A stretch of 64,000 bases of DNA from Runella defluvii (GCF_014195535.1 NZ_JACIBY010000020.1:41746-105745); one strand, 5' to 3'; counted from the stretch's first letter, positions 17,196-26,320 are shown. Translations and numbers: made by a program. The notes: generated by a model from the letters alone, not told the origin.

Positions 17196-18770
17196 ATGAA
17201 AAGGCTCATTTTGTCGGTCTTATTGCTGGGAATGGGTGTCGTTTGGGGGCAAAAAACACCCTCACGGCCCAACTTTGTCATTATCATGGCCGACGACCTT
17301 GGTTTTAGTGACATTGGCTGCTACGGTGCCGAAATCAAGACTCCTAACCTTGACAAACTTGCTTCAAAAGGCGTAAAATTTACCCAGTTTTACAACGCAG
17401 CTCGCTGCTGTCCAAGCCGTGCGTCGTTACTGACAGGCATGTATCCGCACCAAGCAGGCATGGGAACGATGGTCGTGACCAAAGTCAAAGACCGCTCCAA
17501 AGAAACCTCCACCCAAGGATGGTTGAGCAAACAAACCGTAACGATGGCCGAAGTACTCAAATCGGCAGGTTATCAGACCTACATGTCGGGCAAATGGCAC
17601 GTGGGCGAAGAACGTCCCGATTGGCCTTTGCAGCGCGGATTTGACCACTATTTTGGACTTATTAGCGGAGCAACCAGTTACTACGAACTACTCCCAGGGC
17701 GAATTTTGCTCGAAGACAACGAACCGTATAAAATCCCCGAAAAGTTTTATTTGACCGACGCCATTTCGGACAAAGCCATTGGCTACATCGACCAAAATCG
17801 AGGTTCCAACCAACCGTTTTTTCTGTACGTCGCCTACACCGCACCTCATTGGCCGCTTCACGCCCCCGAAGAAGACATCGCCCAATACCGTGGCAACTAC
17901 CTCAAAGGCTGGGATTACCTCCGTGCCGAACGCCTAAAAAAACAATATCAGTTGGGCTTATTTCCCCAAAAATACGCCCTTTCACCCAAAGAAGCCGACC
18001 TGCCCGATTGGTCTTCGGTGAGCAACAAAGACGAATGGGACTTAAAAATGGCGGCTTATGCTGCCATGGTCAGTCGCATGGATGCGGGTATTGGAAAAAT
18101 CATGGATAAACTCAAAGCCACGGGGCAATGGGACAATACGGTCATCGTTTTTCTGTCTGACAACGGCGCTTGTGCTGAAGTGCTCAACGACCGCGCCCAA
18201 CGCGACCTCGGCGAAAAAGCGTATGCCGAGTCGTTGACAAAAAAAGCGGGTGAAAAAGGTTCTTACACTACGTATAGCAAAGAGTGGGCAGCTTTAGGCA
18301 ATACGCCTTTTCGAATGTACAAACAATTTACGCACGAAGGCGGCATTGCGACTCCCATGATTGTGCATTATCCTGCGCTCGTCAAAAAGCCATTTCAGAC
18401 CCAGCAACTAGGTCATATTATGGACATTATGCCCACTTGTTTGGAATTAGCAAAAGCAACCTACCCAAGCCAATACCAGCAAAATTCCATCAAGCCTTTG
18501 GAAGGGAAAAGTTTAGTGCCTATTTTGGAAGGGAAAACGCGTACTCCCCATCCTTATTTGGCGTGGGAACACTTTGACTGTCGAGCCGTTCGGCAGGGAA
18601 AATGGAAATTAGTATGGTCCAAAGACTCCAAGAAATGGGAACTTTACGATATGGAAAACGACCGTTCGGAGCTGTACGACCTTGCCGCCTCTCATCCTGC
18701 CAAAGTACAAGAATTAAAAGTTTTGTACAGCGATTGGACGGCCAAAGTGGGTGCCACCAAAGGAGAATAA
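17196..18770 (+). CDS. Secreted sulfatase (formylglycine type)
   Basis: The start at ATG 17196 gives 524 residues with a signal peptide (MKRLILSVLLLGMGVVWGQ); the frame upstream overlaps the SMP-30 gene and is not used. Metal-binding D33-D34 lie in IIMADDLGFSDIGCYG. The sulfatase signature is C71-C-P-S-R75 followed by ASLLTGMYPHQAG; C71 is the residue converted to formylglycine by a maturase, which is not in this window. Later motifs include SGKWHVGE, VAYTAPHWPLHAP and VIVFLSDNGA. The C-terminal part resembles choline-sulfatase/arylsulfatase A homologues. It probably removes sulfate from polysaccharides or aryl esters in the periplasm, together with the adjacent lactonase-like protein. Confidence 0.93.
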   Translation: MKRLILSVLLLGMGVVWGQKTPSRPNFVIIMADDLGFSDIGCYGAEIKTPNLDKLASKGVKFTQFYNAARCCPSRASLLTGMYPHQAGMGTMVVTKVKDRSKETSTQGWLSKQTVTMAEVLKSAGYQTYMSGKWHVGEERPDWPLQRGFDHYFGLISGATSYYELLPGRILLEDNEPYKIPEKFYLTDAISDKAIGYIDQNRGSNQPFFLYVAYTAPHWPLHAPEEDIAQYRGNYLKGWDYLRAERLKKQYQLGLFPQKYALSPKEADLPDWSSVSNKDEWDLKMAAYAAMVSRMDAGIGKIMDKLKATGQWDNTVIVFLSDNGACAEVLNDRAQRDLGEKAYAESLTKKAGEKGSYTTYSKEWAALGNTPFRMYKQFTHEGGIATPMIVHYPALVKKPFQTQQLGHIMDIMPTCLELAKATYPSQYQQNSIKPLEGKSLVPILEGKTRTPHPYLAWEHFDCRAVRQGKWKLVWSKDSKKWELYDMENDRSELYDLAASHPAKVQELKVLYSDWTAKVGATKGE

Positions 18771-18794
18771 TCTCCCGTTAGCCTTCCAACCTTT

Positions 18795-19619
18795 ATGCAA
18801 CAGTTAGAACAATTTTTACGCGAAATAGGCCCCGTTTACTCTGCTTTGATTGCCACTACATTTACGTGGTCAGTTACGGCGCTAGGAGCCTCCTTGGTTT
18901 TTTTCTTCAAAACCATGCACCGAAGTGTGCTCGATGCCATGTTGGGTTTTACAGGTGGCGTCATGGTCGCGGCCAGTTTTTGGTCACTATTAGCACCCAG
19001 CATTGAGCAATCTGAAAAATTATTCCCCAGTGTCCCTTGGATGCCCGCTGCGGTGGGTTTTCTACTCGGCTCGCTGTTTATCTATTTTTTAGACAAATTT
19101 ACGCCTCACTTACACATCAATTTTGGAGAAAACGAGAGCGAAGGAATGAAAACACAATGGCACAAAACCACGCTGTTGTTGTTGGCCATTACCCTTCATA
19201 ACATTCCCGAAGGACTGGCAGTGGGGGTGTTGTTTGGCGCGGCCACCATTAGCGGCGGCGACCATTTGCTATCGGCAGCCATCACACTTGCCATCGGCAT
19301 CGGCATTCAGAATTTCCCTGAGGGCTTTGCGGTGGCCATGCCACTTCGTCGGCACGGGGTAAGTCGCTGGAAAAGCTTTTGGTATGGCCAACTATCCGCC
19401 ATTGTTGAACCCGTAGCGGGTGTTTTAGGCGCAGTTGCCGTTATTTATCTCCAGCCTGTCCTTCCTTTTGCCTTGGCGTTTGCAGCAGGGGCTATGATTT
19501 ACGTGGTGGTGGAAGAAGTAATTCCCGAAACCCAACGCGACAAATACACCGACGTTTCTGTGCTTGGTTTTATCTGTGGTTTTGTGGTCATGATGATTTT
19601 GGACGTTGCCCTTGGTTAA
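18795..19619 (+). CDS. ZIP family divalent metal transporter
   Basis: The 274-residue protein has about eight membrane segments. The metal path is marked by HNIPEG at residues 135-140 in helix 4 and QNFPEG at 172-177 in helix 5, the two conserved ZIP motifs. The stretch between the third and fourth helices contains HLHINFGENESEG, a possible metal-binding loop. ZIP proteins import zinc, iron or related ions; this branch resembles ZupT/GufA. It follows the sulfatase gene by 24 bases but is functionally unrelated, and is closed by a strong terminator. No Zur- or Fur-like site was recognised upstream. Confidence 0.92.
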   Translation: MQQLEQFLREIGPVYSALIATTFTWSVTALGASLVFFFKTMHRSVLDAMLGFTGGVMVAASFWSLLAPSIEQSEKLFPSVPWMPAAVGFLLGSLFIYFLDKFTPHLHINFGENESEGMKTQWHKTTLLLLAITLHNIPEGLAVGVLFGAATISGGDHLLSAAITLAIGIGIQNFPEGFAVAMPLRRHGVSRWKSFWYGQLSAIVEPVAGVLGAVAVIYLQPVLPFALAFAAGAMIYVVVEEVIPETQRDKYTDVSVLGFICGFVVMMILDVALG

Positions 19620-19642
19620 ACCATTTTGTATTGCTACATACA

Positions 19643-19682
19643 AAAAGAAGGCCGTCGCTGCAATAGCGACGGCCTTCTTACT
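19643..19682. terminator. Bidirectional terminator
   Basis: A perfect 15-bp stem (AAGAAGGCCGTCGCT and complement) with a 5-base loop lies between the convergent ZIP and cold-shock genes, flanked by A-rich sequence on the left. Confidence 0.88.
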
Positions 19683-19703
19683 CAATGATTTATATGATTA
19701 AAA

Positions 19704-19895
19704 TTAGATAACTTTAACGTTAACCGCATTTAAACCTTTTTTACCATTTTCCACATCAAAAGACACATTGTCATTTTCACGAATGTCATCAACAAGACCT
19801 GATACGTGTACAAAAACGTCTGCGCCACCATTGGCTGGAGTAATAAAACCAAATCCTTTGGTGTCATTAAAAAACTTAACTGTTCCTTCTTGCAT
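19704..19895 (-). CDS. Cold-shock domain protein (CspA-like)
   Basis: The start is set at the internal ATG (19895), which gives a 63-residue protein of normal CspA length beginning MQEGTVKFFNDTKGFGFI; the 16 residues upstream lie beyond a probable promoter. It has the RNP1 motif KGFGFI and RNP2 motif VFVHVS, the aromatic nucleic-acid-binding face of the fold. These proteins bind single-stranded RNA and DNA and melt RNA structure. It is monocistronic, ends at a strong terminator and is preceded by a TACCTTTG promoter element 26 bases upstream of the ATG. Confidence 0.95.
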   Translation of the reverse strand: MQEGTVKFFNDTKGFGFITPANGGADVFVHVSGLVDDIRENDNVSFDVENGKKGLNAVNVKVI

Positions 19896-19921
19896 TATAT
19901 TCTCTTTAAAGTATTGATTCT

Positions 19922-19929
19922 CAAAGGTA
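19922..19929 (-). promoter_or_regulatory. -7 element of the cold-shock gene
   Basis: Read on the minus strand this is TACCTTTG, an exact TAnnTTTG match, 26 bases upstream of the ATG. It also shows that the longer open frame, which starts at 19943, is not the true gene. Confidence 0.65.
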
Positions 19930-20043
19930 AGAAGATAAAACAAATATACCTAATTTATTCCTTCTTACTTTTGGTAAAGTATTTTCAGCCAATGCAAAAA
20001 ACTATTTTGTTTACCTTTAAAAAATAAAACCACCCATTAGACA

Positions 20044-22506
20044 ATGAGAACCTGTTTTTACTTTTTTATTATCTCTTTCTGCTTCATTTCTCTTAATACG
20101 CTCCATGCCCAAACCACGCATTCCTTCACCGAAGGCTTAGTCGTTGGCCCCTGCCATCAATACGGTCGCGAAGCCATTTACACCGACCAGCTTACCTACC
20201 AGTTGATTCAAAAAACCTTTGTCAAACCCATCGAAGGTGCCGTTTTACTCACCAACGAGAAAGGCCAAGAGCTCAAATGGCAAAAAATAACGGCCGATAC
20301 GGCCAAACGTTTTCGCCACGCGGCACTGTCCAACGGCTACGTGTATTTGACGTATCAATCGCCCAAAGAAACGGTGGCGCTCCTCAACGTCGCTGGTCAT
20401 GCAGGACTGTATTTCAACGGCATTCCGCGCGGAGGCGATGCCAACCGCTATGAATATATGTACAGCCCCGTTAAAATCAAGAAGGGGTTGAACGAACTTA
20501 TTGTGCGTGTAGGAATGGGCGGGCGCTTCCAAGGCATTTCCGCCCGATTGGTATTTCCCGAAAAACCAATCTCCCTAAGCCTTCCTGACATCACCCTACC
20601 ACACGTGGTTTTGGGAGAAAATAGCGAGCCGATTTGGGGAGGAATTGTTCTTTTTAATGCTACCGAAAAACCACTTACAGGACTAAAAATCAGGTCATTG
20701 GTACAAGGAAAAGAAATAATTACTGACCTTCCAACCATTACTTCCCTCAATTCACGTAAAGTTGGTTTTAAAATCGACGCCAGCGCCGTTACGCAACGCG
20801 GTGACCTAACTTGTGAGGTCTCTGTCCTCCAAAATGGCAAAGTAGTTGACACCAAAACCCTTACTTTACAAGCAGTTAACAACAAAGAGCATTACAGTCA
20901 AACCTTCGTTAGTGGCATTGATGGGAGTGTTCAATACTACGGAGTTGCGCCGCAAAAAGGCGAAAAAACGGATTCGTCAGCCTTATTCCTTTCCGTACAC
21001 GGAGCGGGCGTAGAAGCCATTGGGCAAGCACGTGCTTACAAGCCAAAGGATTGGGGAACGCTCGTAGCGCCCACCAACCGCCGCCCGCGCGGGTTCAACT
21101 GGGAAGACTGGGGGCGCTTAGACGCGTTGGAAGTATTGGCCATTGCCGAGAAAAAATTCCAGCCTCATCCCCAAAAAATTTACTTAACAGGCCACTCGAT
21201 GGGCGGCCACGGAACGTGGTATTTGGGAGCTACATTCCCAGGAAAATGGGCGGGCATTGCCCCTTGTGCGGGCTACCCGACCTTGATGGGCTACGGCTCA
21301 GCCGACGGAAAAATTCCTGAAAATAGCACCAATCCTGTGGAGCAATTGCTGCTTCGGGCGAGTAATCCAAGCAACGTCATGGCCTTGGCCCAAAACTACA
21401 AAGCCAGCGGTGTTTACATCCTCCACGGCGACGCCGACCGCACCGTTTCAGTAGAATATGCCCGCACTATGCGCAACACTTTGGGGGCTTTTCACAACGA
21501 TTTTTCATATTATGAATACCCCAACGGCTCGCACTGGTACGGCGACCACAGTGTTGATTGGGCACCACTTTTTGATTATTTCAAATGGCACCGTTCTAAA
21601 AAAGCCGAAGACGCTGACGTCCTAGATTTTACCACGGCAAACCCTGCCATTTCTTCGCATTACCATTGGATTGGGGTTGAACAACAAATTCGGCCGTTGC
21701 AATACAGTCGAATTCAGGCAAAACGAATGCCGAACGAGAAGACACTGGCCATTACCACCGACAACGTTCAAACCCTCACGGTGCATCCTTCGGCATTTTT
21801 AGCGAATCAATCTTTTAAACTAAAAATTGATAATCAAGAAATTACGGGCACTTTCCAGTTGAACAACCAGCCCTTGTATTTTGCGAAGAAAGATAAATGG
21901 GAAGCCACTGAAAAACCGTCGATTCAGCAAAAAGGAGCGCACCGTAACGGAACTTTCAAAACAGCTTTCAACCATCGGATGGTCTTTGTCTATGGAACAA
22001 CGGGCACCAAAGAAGAAAACGAATGGGCTTATAACAAAGCACGTTATGATGCCGAAACCTGGTATTACCGTGGCAATGGCGCCGTGGATGTGATTTCGGA
22101 CAAAGAGTTTTCGCTGGCGGCTTATGCCGACCGTGGTGTGGTTGTTTTTGGCAATGCCACTACCAACAGTGCGTGGAATTTAGTACTGGGCCAATGTCCG
22201 ATTCAGGTTCAAAAAGGCAGCATGAAAGTTGGCAACGAAACCCTTTCGGGCGACGACCTAGGCGGTTACTTTATCTACCCGCGTCCCGACAGCCCCCTAG
22301 CCTCAGTGGCAGCCGTCACAGGTACAGGTTTGGCAGGGATGATGGCAACCGAGTCAAATCAGTATTTTACGGGAGGTAGCGGCTTCCCCGATTACTTTAT
22401 TTTCAGCGCTGCCATGCTCAAAGAAGGAACAAAAGGCGTCAAAATGGCGGGATTTTTTGACAACCAATGGAAATTTTCGCCAGCCGATGTGGTAAAAGTG
22501 CCGTAA
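20044..22506 (+). CDS. Large secreted alpha/beta-hydrolase (prolyl-oligopeptidase/esterase type)
   Basis: The 820-residue protein has a signal peptide ending near residue 24 (LNTLHAQTT). An N-terminal region of about 270 residues looks like beta-sandwich material (LLTNEKGQELKW, ITLPHVVLGENSEPIWGG). The catalytic alpha/beta domain follows: FLSVHGAGVEAIG as oxyanion region, nucleophile S385 in TGHSMGGHGTW, Asp in LHGDADRTVSVEYA and His in PNGSHWYGDHS. A further C-terminal region of about 300 residues is without a recognised fold. This is typical of secreted carboxylesterases or peptidases of Bacteroidota. Whether it cleaves esters or peptides is undecided. It appears to be a single-gene unit ending at a hairpin. 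Confidence 0.83.
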   Translation: MRTCFYFFIISFCFISLNTLHAQTTHSFTEGLVVGPCHQYGREAIYTDQLTYQLIQKTFVKPIEGAVLLTNEKGQELKWQKITADTAKRFRHAALSNGYVYLTYQSPKETVALLNVAGHAGLYFNGIPRGGDANRYEYMYSPVKIKKGLNELIVRVGMGGRFQGISARLVFPEKPISLSLPDITLPHVVLGENSEPIWGGIVLFNATEKPLTGLKIRSLVQGKEIITDLPTITSLNSRKVGFKIDASAVTQRGDLTCEVSVLQNGKVVDTKTLTLQAVNNKEHYSQTFVSGIDGSVQYYGVAPQKGEKTDSSALFLSVHGAGVEAIGQARAYKPKDWGTLVAPTNRRPRGFNWEDWGRLDALEVLAIAEKKFQPHPQKIYLTGHSMGGHGTWYLGATFPGKWAGIAPCAGYPTLMGYGSADGKIPENSTNPVEQLLLRASNPSNVMALAQNYKASGVYILHGDADRTVSVEYARTMRNTLGAFHNDFSYYEYPNGSHWYGDHSVDWAPLFDYFKWHRSKKAEDADVLDFTTANPAISSHYHWIGVEQQIRPLQYSRIQAKRMPNEKTLAITTDNVQTLTVHPSAFLANQSFKLKIDNQEITGTFQLNNQPLYFAKKDKWEATEKPSIQQKGAHRNGTFKTAFNHRMVFVYGTTGTKEENEWAYNKARYDAETWYYRGNGAVDVISDKEFSLAAYADRGVVVFGNATTNSAWNLVLGQCPIQVQKGSMKVGNETLSGDDLGGYFIYPRPDSPLASVAAVTGTGLAGMMATESNQYFTGGSGFPDYFIFSAAMLKEGTKGVKMAGFFDNQWKFSPADVVKVP

Positions 22507-22522
22507 AGAAATCATAAAATTT

Positions 22523-22567
22523 GGCCACAAACAGGCGGTTACTATGTAGTAGCGCTTGTTTGTGGCC
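22523..22567. terminator. Bidirectional hairpin
   Basis: GGCCACAAACAGGCG pairs with CGCTTGTTTGTGGCC (one mismatch) across a 15-base loop between two convergent genes. T runs are poor, so termination is inferred from position. Confidence 0.6.
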
Positions 22568-22578
22568 ATGTATGTTGG

Positions 22579-23103
22579 TTATTTTCCCAACGCAATCTTG
22601 ATGTGCGCCAAATGGTGCTTGGCGTGCCACGCACCCATGTCCAAGGCATCAATCAACTTGACGTTTATTTGGCGAAGCGGATGGAAATAACCCTTTTGAA
22701 AATCTTCCACCGACATTTGTTCCATCAAATTCGTCCAACGGGCGTGGGTGCCTTCTATCATTTGCAACGAGAAACCGATAGGAGCCGTTTTGGCTTCTTC
22801 CATCGTTGCCCACGCATCAATTTTTGCTACGACGCCGTTGGGGTTATCTTCGGTCAAGGCGTGCTTAAAACGGATGTAATGCAACAAGTGCATGTCTGCC
22901 ACGTGGTGAATCAACTGCTGAATGGTCCAGCTTCCTTCGCGGTATTGTTTTTGTAACTCTTCGTGCGAAAGTTGTTCAGTCAACGCCCGATACTCCGCAG
23001 CGATGGTCTTCAGCGTAGTCAAGCGTTCTTGTATTTCTTCAGCGGTGTAGTCTCCTTTGGGAGCCCATTTCCCAATCGGAAATTGGAGTGATTGAATGTC
23101 CAT
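22579..23103 (-). CDS. DinB/YfiT-like metal-dependent transferase
   Basis: The 174-residue protein matches the YfiT/BstA branch of the DinB four-helix fold. It begins with the typical IGKWAPKGDYTAEEIQERL. Three histidines that would bind a divalent metal are visible, in LIHHVADMHLLHYIRF (about residues 65-80) and in WHAKHHLAHI near the C-terminus. Homologues are described as bacillithiol S-transferases or putative metal-dependent hydrolases. It lies 9 bases downstream of the ATPase gene stop on the same strand and could be read from the same message, though its base composition is like the surrounding genome and unlike the ATPase middle region. Confidence 0.88.
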   Translation of the reverse strand: MDIQSLQFPIGKWAPKGDYTAEEIQERLTTLKTIAAEYRALTEQLSHEELQKQYREGSWTIQQLIHHVADMHLLHYIRFKHALTEDNPNGVVAKIDAWATMEEAKTAPIGFSLQMIEGTHARWTNLMEQMSVEDFQKGYFHPLRQINVKLIDALDMGAWHAKHHLAHIKIALGK

Positions 23104-23112
23104 GTTTGTGTA

Positions 23113-25074
23113 TTATTTTAAATTTTCTTCAAACCATTTTACGCGTTCTTTCAATTCTTCAATCGTTTCTCGCATTTCTTCCCCAGCTTTTAGGTATTCG
23201 TTGGGATACTCGTCTTTGAGGTATTCCATTGTAAGGAAATAAATGGGTTTTAATCGGTCTTTGAGTTCAGGGGTTTCTTCAAAGAGTTTGTGGACGGTGT
23301 GATATTGTTTATTACTGAAAAGCACGAGAAAAATTTGTAAGATTAAAAGGTTATTTATTTTAGTGTCAGTTGCATTTAAGCATAACTTTCCAAGCAACTT
23401 TGTAATATCGATAAATTGAAAACCTCCTATTATTTGCATTAATAAAATATTTAGAGACAACTCATGAATTATTTCAACAATAATTTCTTTATCAGGACTA
23501 AAATTATTTTTTAAATACTTTTCACCCGTAAAATGAATTGTATTTAATATTTTCTGAAAATGTTCATTTTGTTTTATTTTAAATTTTAATATTTTAAGTG
23601 CAAGTTTATAGTTACTTATTAACGTACTAAACAATTTTAACATTTCATTTTGCAACATTTCATCTAATCTACTTACTAATAGATTGATATGTTTTTTATT
23701 GCTTTTTTTGTCAATCAAATATAAAATAGATTTAGTTAACACATTTGTTTTATCGAATAATATATCCTCATTCTCCACCATCGAATAAGCCAATGCCCTA
23801 TCAAAAACCGTATTCAACTCATAAGTTCCTTTATCCAAATTATTCTCAAAACGTTCAAAGAGCTGTTTAAGGTCGTTGGTGTCGCACCAGCCTTCCAAAA
23901 ATTTCACAAACCAAATCACCCGCTGCTTGTCTTGGCGGGTGGAGTAGCGCATCAAGTACCAAATGTTAAAAAAACGTTCTTGAAGGCGATAAAGGTGGTT
24001 TCTTCCCTTAGCACGTGGTTCTATTTCAATAATTTGATTATCAACCAACTGTTTGAGTTGGGCTGATATTTGATTGGTTTTCAGCCCTTGGCGTTCTGAG
24101 CGAGCTAACGCCGCAATTTCACTTACAGTTACGGCATCCCAGGCCCGCGCCACGGCATCCACAATAAGCTGTTGCTGCGGCTTGAGGTCATCCATGCGGT
24201 GTTTGTACAGTGGGGTTACGCGGTCAAGAATCGCTTCTAAGTCTTTGAAACTGTCCTGCTTTTCGTTGTCCATAAAAACATCAAAAAGCATCACCATCGT
24301 TCGTATTACCCCACCCGACAGTTTTCGCATTACCTCAATGCGCGGGCGTTTGGTCTTTAGCATTTCTTGAAAAGCCTCGCTTTTCCGTTCATTTTCGGCT
24401 AACTTTTCAAAAAGCGTAATTGTCTCGTCGGTGGTCATGCCTTTGAGCCGAATTTGGTAAAAGAAATCAAAAAATGGCTCTTTATAATCGAACGTGTGTT
24501 CAAGTAAGGTAGCCGATGCACCTACCAATCGCAAGTAGGGCGAGTTCATCAGGATATTGCGGAGGCGGTGCGTGGCCGTTTTGCCAATTTTCTCCAAGAA
24601 CTGCCCAAAATTATCGTGGAAAACAATGATTTTCTGTTGGTTTTGTTTCAAATAATCCACTAAAACCTCAAAAGCTTTTTGGTCATAATCTGCGTCAAAC
24701 TCATGTTTCCTCATTTCATCCAAAAGGGTTTGATATGCAGTATGATCTTCCGCCAAAATTTTAGCGATATGTTCAAAAAATGCGGCCAAGTCAGGCATCG
24801 AATACTGCTCTTCATTAAAAAGAACAGGAAGAAGCCATTTGTTGAGTTTTTCATCTTCTAAAACCGCATATTTAAGGCGCAATAAAAGCGTGGTTTTACC
24901 CATACCTCTTTGGCCTAAAATCATATAATGCTGCGGCGGATGCTGCATCAAATCCTCTTGAATTTCCTCAAATAATTGATTAAACACCGCAGTTCTTACC
25001 ACAAACTCGGCCTTCAACTGTTGTGGTTCTTTTTGAGGAGGATTAAACAAGTATTTCAATTTTCTATCCGACAT
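23113..25074 (-). CDS. P-loop ATPase with winged-helix and long C-terminal helical region
   Basis: The start is placed at the ATG of MSDRKLKYLFN (25074), giving 653 residues; it overlaps the upstream ATPase gene by 11 bases, and the longer frame would overlap by 128. Walker A is GQRGMGKT at residues 54-61 and a Walker B-like strand is IIVFHDNFG with D154. After the ATPase core comes a winged-helix-like part (TVSEIAALARSERQGLKTNQ, then NQIIEIEPRAKGRNHLYRL), then an AT-rich, low-similarity C-terminal half of about 300 residues (encoded around 23330-23770). The layout matches predicted ATPases of the COG1672/AAA_16 type. Function is unknown; the pair may be a regulatory or conflict system. Confidence 0.8.
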   Translation of the reverse strand: MSDRKLKYLFNPPQKEPQQLKAEFVVRTAVFNQLFEEIQEDLMQHPPQHYMILGQRGMGKTTLLLRLKYAVLEDEKLNKWLLPVLFNEEQYSMPDLAAFFEHIAKILAEDHTAYQTLLDEMRKHEFDADYDQKAFEVLVDYLKQNQQKIIVFHDNFGQFLEKIGKTATHRLRNILMNSPYLRLVGASATLLEHTFDYKEPFFDFFYQIRLKGMTTDETITLFEKLAENERKSEAFQEMLKTKRPRIEVMRKLSGGVIRTMVMLFDVFMDNEKQDSFKDLEAILDRVTPLYKHRMDDLKPQQQLIVDAVARAWDAVTVSEIAALARSERQGLKTNQISAQLKQLVDNQIIEIEPRAKGRNHLYRLQERFFNIWYLMRYSTRQDKQRVIWFVKFLEGWCDTNDLKQLFERFENNLDKGTYELNTVFDRALAYSMVENEDILFDKTNVLTKSILYLIDKKSNKKHINLLVSRLDEMLQNEMLKLFSTLISNYKLALKILKFKIKQNEHFQKILNTIHFTGEKYLKNNFSPDKEIIVEIIHELSLNILLMQIIGGFQFIDITKLLGKLCLNATDTKINNLLILQIFLVLFSNKQYHTVHKLFEETPELKDRLKPIYFLTMEYLKDEYPNEYLKAGEEMRETIEELKERVKWFEENLK

Positions 25075-26245
25075 TTTTCGACCACCATTTTTTGAGGATT
25101 GGAGAATAAAACCGCCATTGTTTCTCATTTGTTTCGGCAATATAGCCATCGTACTCAAGGGTGAGCAATATGTTTTTGAACGAGTCCTCAAGTTGATGTT
25201 TTACCGCCAAATCATACAGATGTAACTCTGCAATAGATGTATCTTCCGTAAGTTTTTTCAGTAGCTCATGGACTAGGATTAACTCATTTCGATTAAATAC
25301 TTGACTCAATCGTCCCCGATAATGCTCCAAGTAAATACTTCCGTTTAGTATAAGTTCATTGAACGCTTCATCAATAAACAACTTGTTTACCTCGCGCTCT
25401 TCTCGTCGGTATAAATCTCGTATTTCTTTGATTGCCAACTGGATATGAAATGGAATTAACCACTCTATTTTCTCCTTTAGCAAATACGTCAACACCTCTT
25501 CTGAGGTCTCAATGTCGTAGTTTGCAAGTAACATTTTGGCTAATTCTAAAGCATCTTTTAGTAAAAGAGGGCGTAACTTATACGTCTGAATATCATTGAC
25601 GTCAGCGGTTGCGTTCAGTTTCTTAACCACCGAGAGGAGGCCAATTGAACCCGTATAGATGAACTTTATTTTTTGATTGTATTTATCATTTTGGCGAATA
25701 GCACGATTTTGTTTCAAAAAATTCCGAGCCGCTTGCTCTCCTTGTTCATCTCGAATGTGCTCAATCGTTACAGGAAACTCGTCCACCATCAATAAAATAG
25801 TGCGACCATCTAAGTCCACTTTTTCGAGAAAATCCTTGAATTTTTCGTAGTAATCAAGTTTTTCATCCGATTTATCGTTAAAATCTATTTTAACTCCGCC
25901 TACTTCAACATTTTCAATGCTACTCAAAAAGCCTTTAAGTTTTTTACCTGCGTTCTCAATTGTTTTCAAAAAGCGATGCTTATTTTCAATGTCAAAGATG
26001 GCTTTTAATAACACCCTAAAAAAAGTTTGGCTATCGCTCACATCTTCCGTATCAACATACACGCAATAGTACTCTTCCGAAGGGTTATCTTTGATGTAAT
26101 GGATAATGGAGGTTTTCCCTACTCTTCTTGGCGCAGAAAGTAATAGATTTTGACCTTCTTCAAGGGCTTCATAGATTTCAGCGATTACTTTATCTCGTTG
26201 AAAAAAATTGTCTCCAGTAGCTGTTTTTCCAATGCTTAGTTTCAT
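25064..26245 (-). CDS. AAA/archaeal-type P-loop ATPase
   Basis: The 393-residue protein has Walker A APRRVGKT at residues 38-45 and Walker B ILLMVDEFP with D155-E156. A sensor-like stretch IKFIYTGSIGLLSVV follows, and the C-terminal third (from about 310) looks like a winged helix (HELLKKLTEDTSIAELHLYDLAVKH is its approximate region). It resembles the ATPase_2/COG1672 group of predicted ATPases. It is the first gene of a two-ATPase operon, its stop lying inside the start of the second gene. Three 18-bp repeats at a 27-base period precede its ATG. No effector domain such as a nuclease or membrane segment is visible in either protein. Confidence 0.82.
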   Translation of the reverse strand: MKLSIGKTATGDNFFQRDKVIAEIYEALEEGQNLLLSAPRRVGKTSIIHYIKDNPSEEYYCVYVDTEDVSDSQTFFRVLLKAIFDIENKHRFLKTIENAGKKLKGFLSSIENVEVGGVKIDFNDKSDEKLDYYEKFKDFLEKVDLDGRTILLMVDEFPVTIEHIRDEQGEQAARNFLKQNRAIRQNDKYNQKIKFIYTGSIGLLSVVKKLNATADVNDIQTYKLRPLLLKDALELAKMLLANYDIETSEEVLTYLLKEKIEWLIPFHIQLAIKEIRDLYRREEREVNKLFIDEAFNELILNGSIYLEHYRGRLSQVFNRNELILVHELLKKLTEDTSIAELHLYDLAVKHQLEDSFKNILLTLEYDGYIAETNEKQWRFYSPILKKWWSKNVG

Positions 26246-26248
26246 ATA

Positions 26249-26320
26249 TGCAATATTTTTATTGCAAATTTATTTTGCATTTTTTTTATTGCAAAACACT
26301 TCTGCATTTTTTTTATTGCA
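26249..26320. promoter_or_regulatory. Three 18-bp TGCA-N10-TGCA motifs at 27-bp period
   Basis: Motifs lie at 26249-26266, 26276-26293 and 26303-26320. The last two are identical (TGCATTTTTTTTATTGCA); the first is a true palindrome, TGCAATA-TTTT-TATTGCA. Start-to-start distance is exactly 27 bases both times. The block begins 3 bases upstream of the ATPase ATG and contains long A/T runs, so DNA bending or cooperative binding on one face is plausible. No other gene reads from it. An operator array is the preferred reading. Confidence 0.85.

Noticed and set aside
19704..19943. 79-residue version of the cold-shock protein
   Set aside because: A promoter element lies inside the extra codons, and the family start is the internal ATG at 19895.
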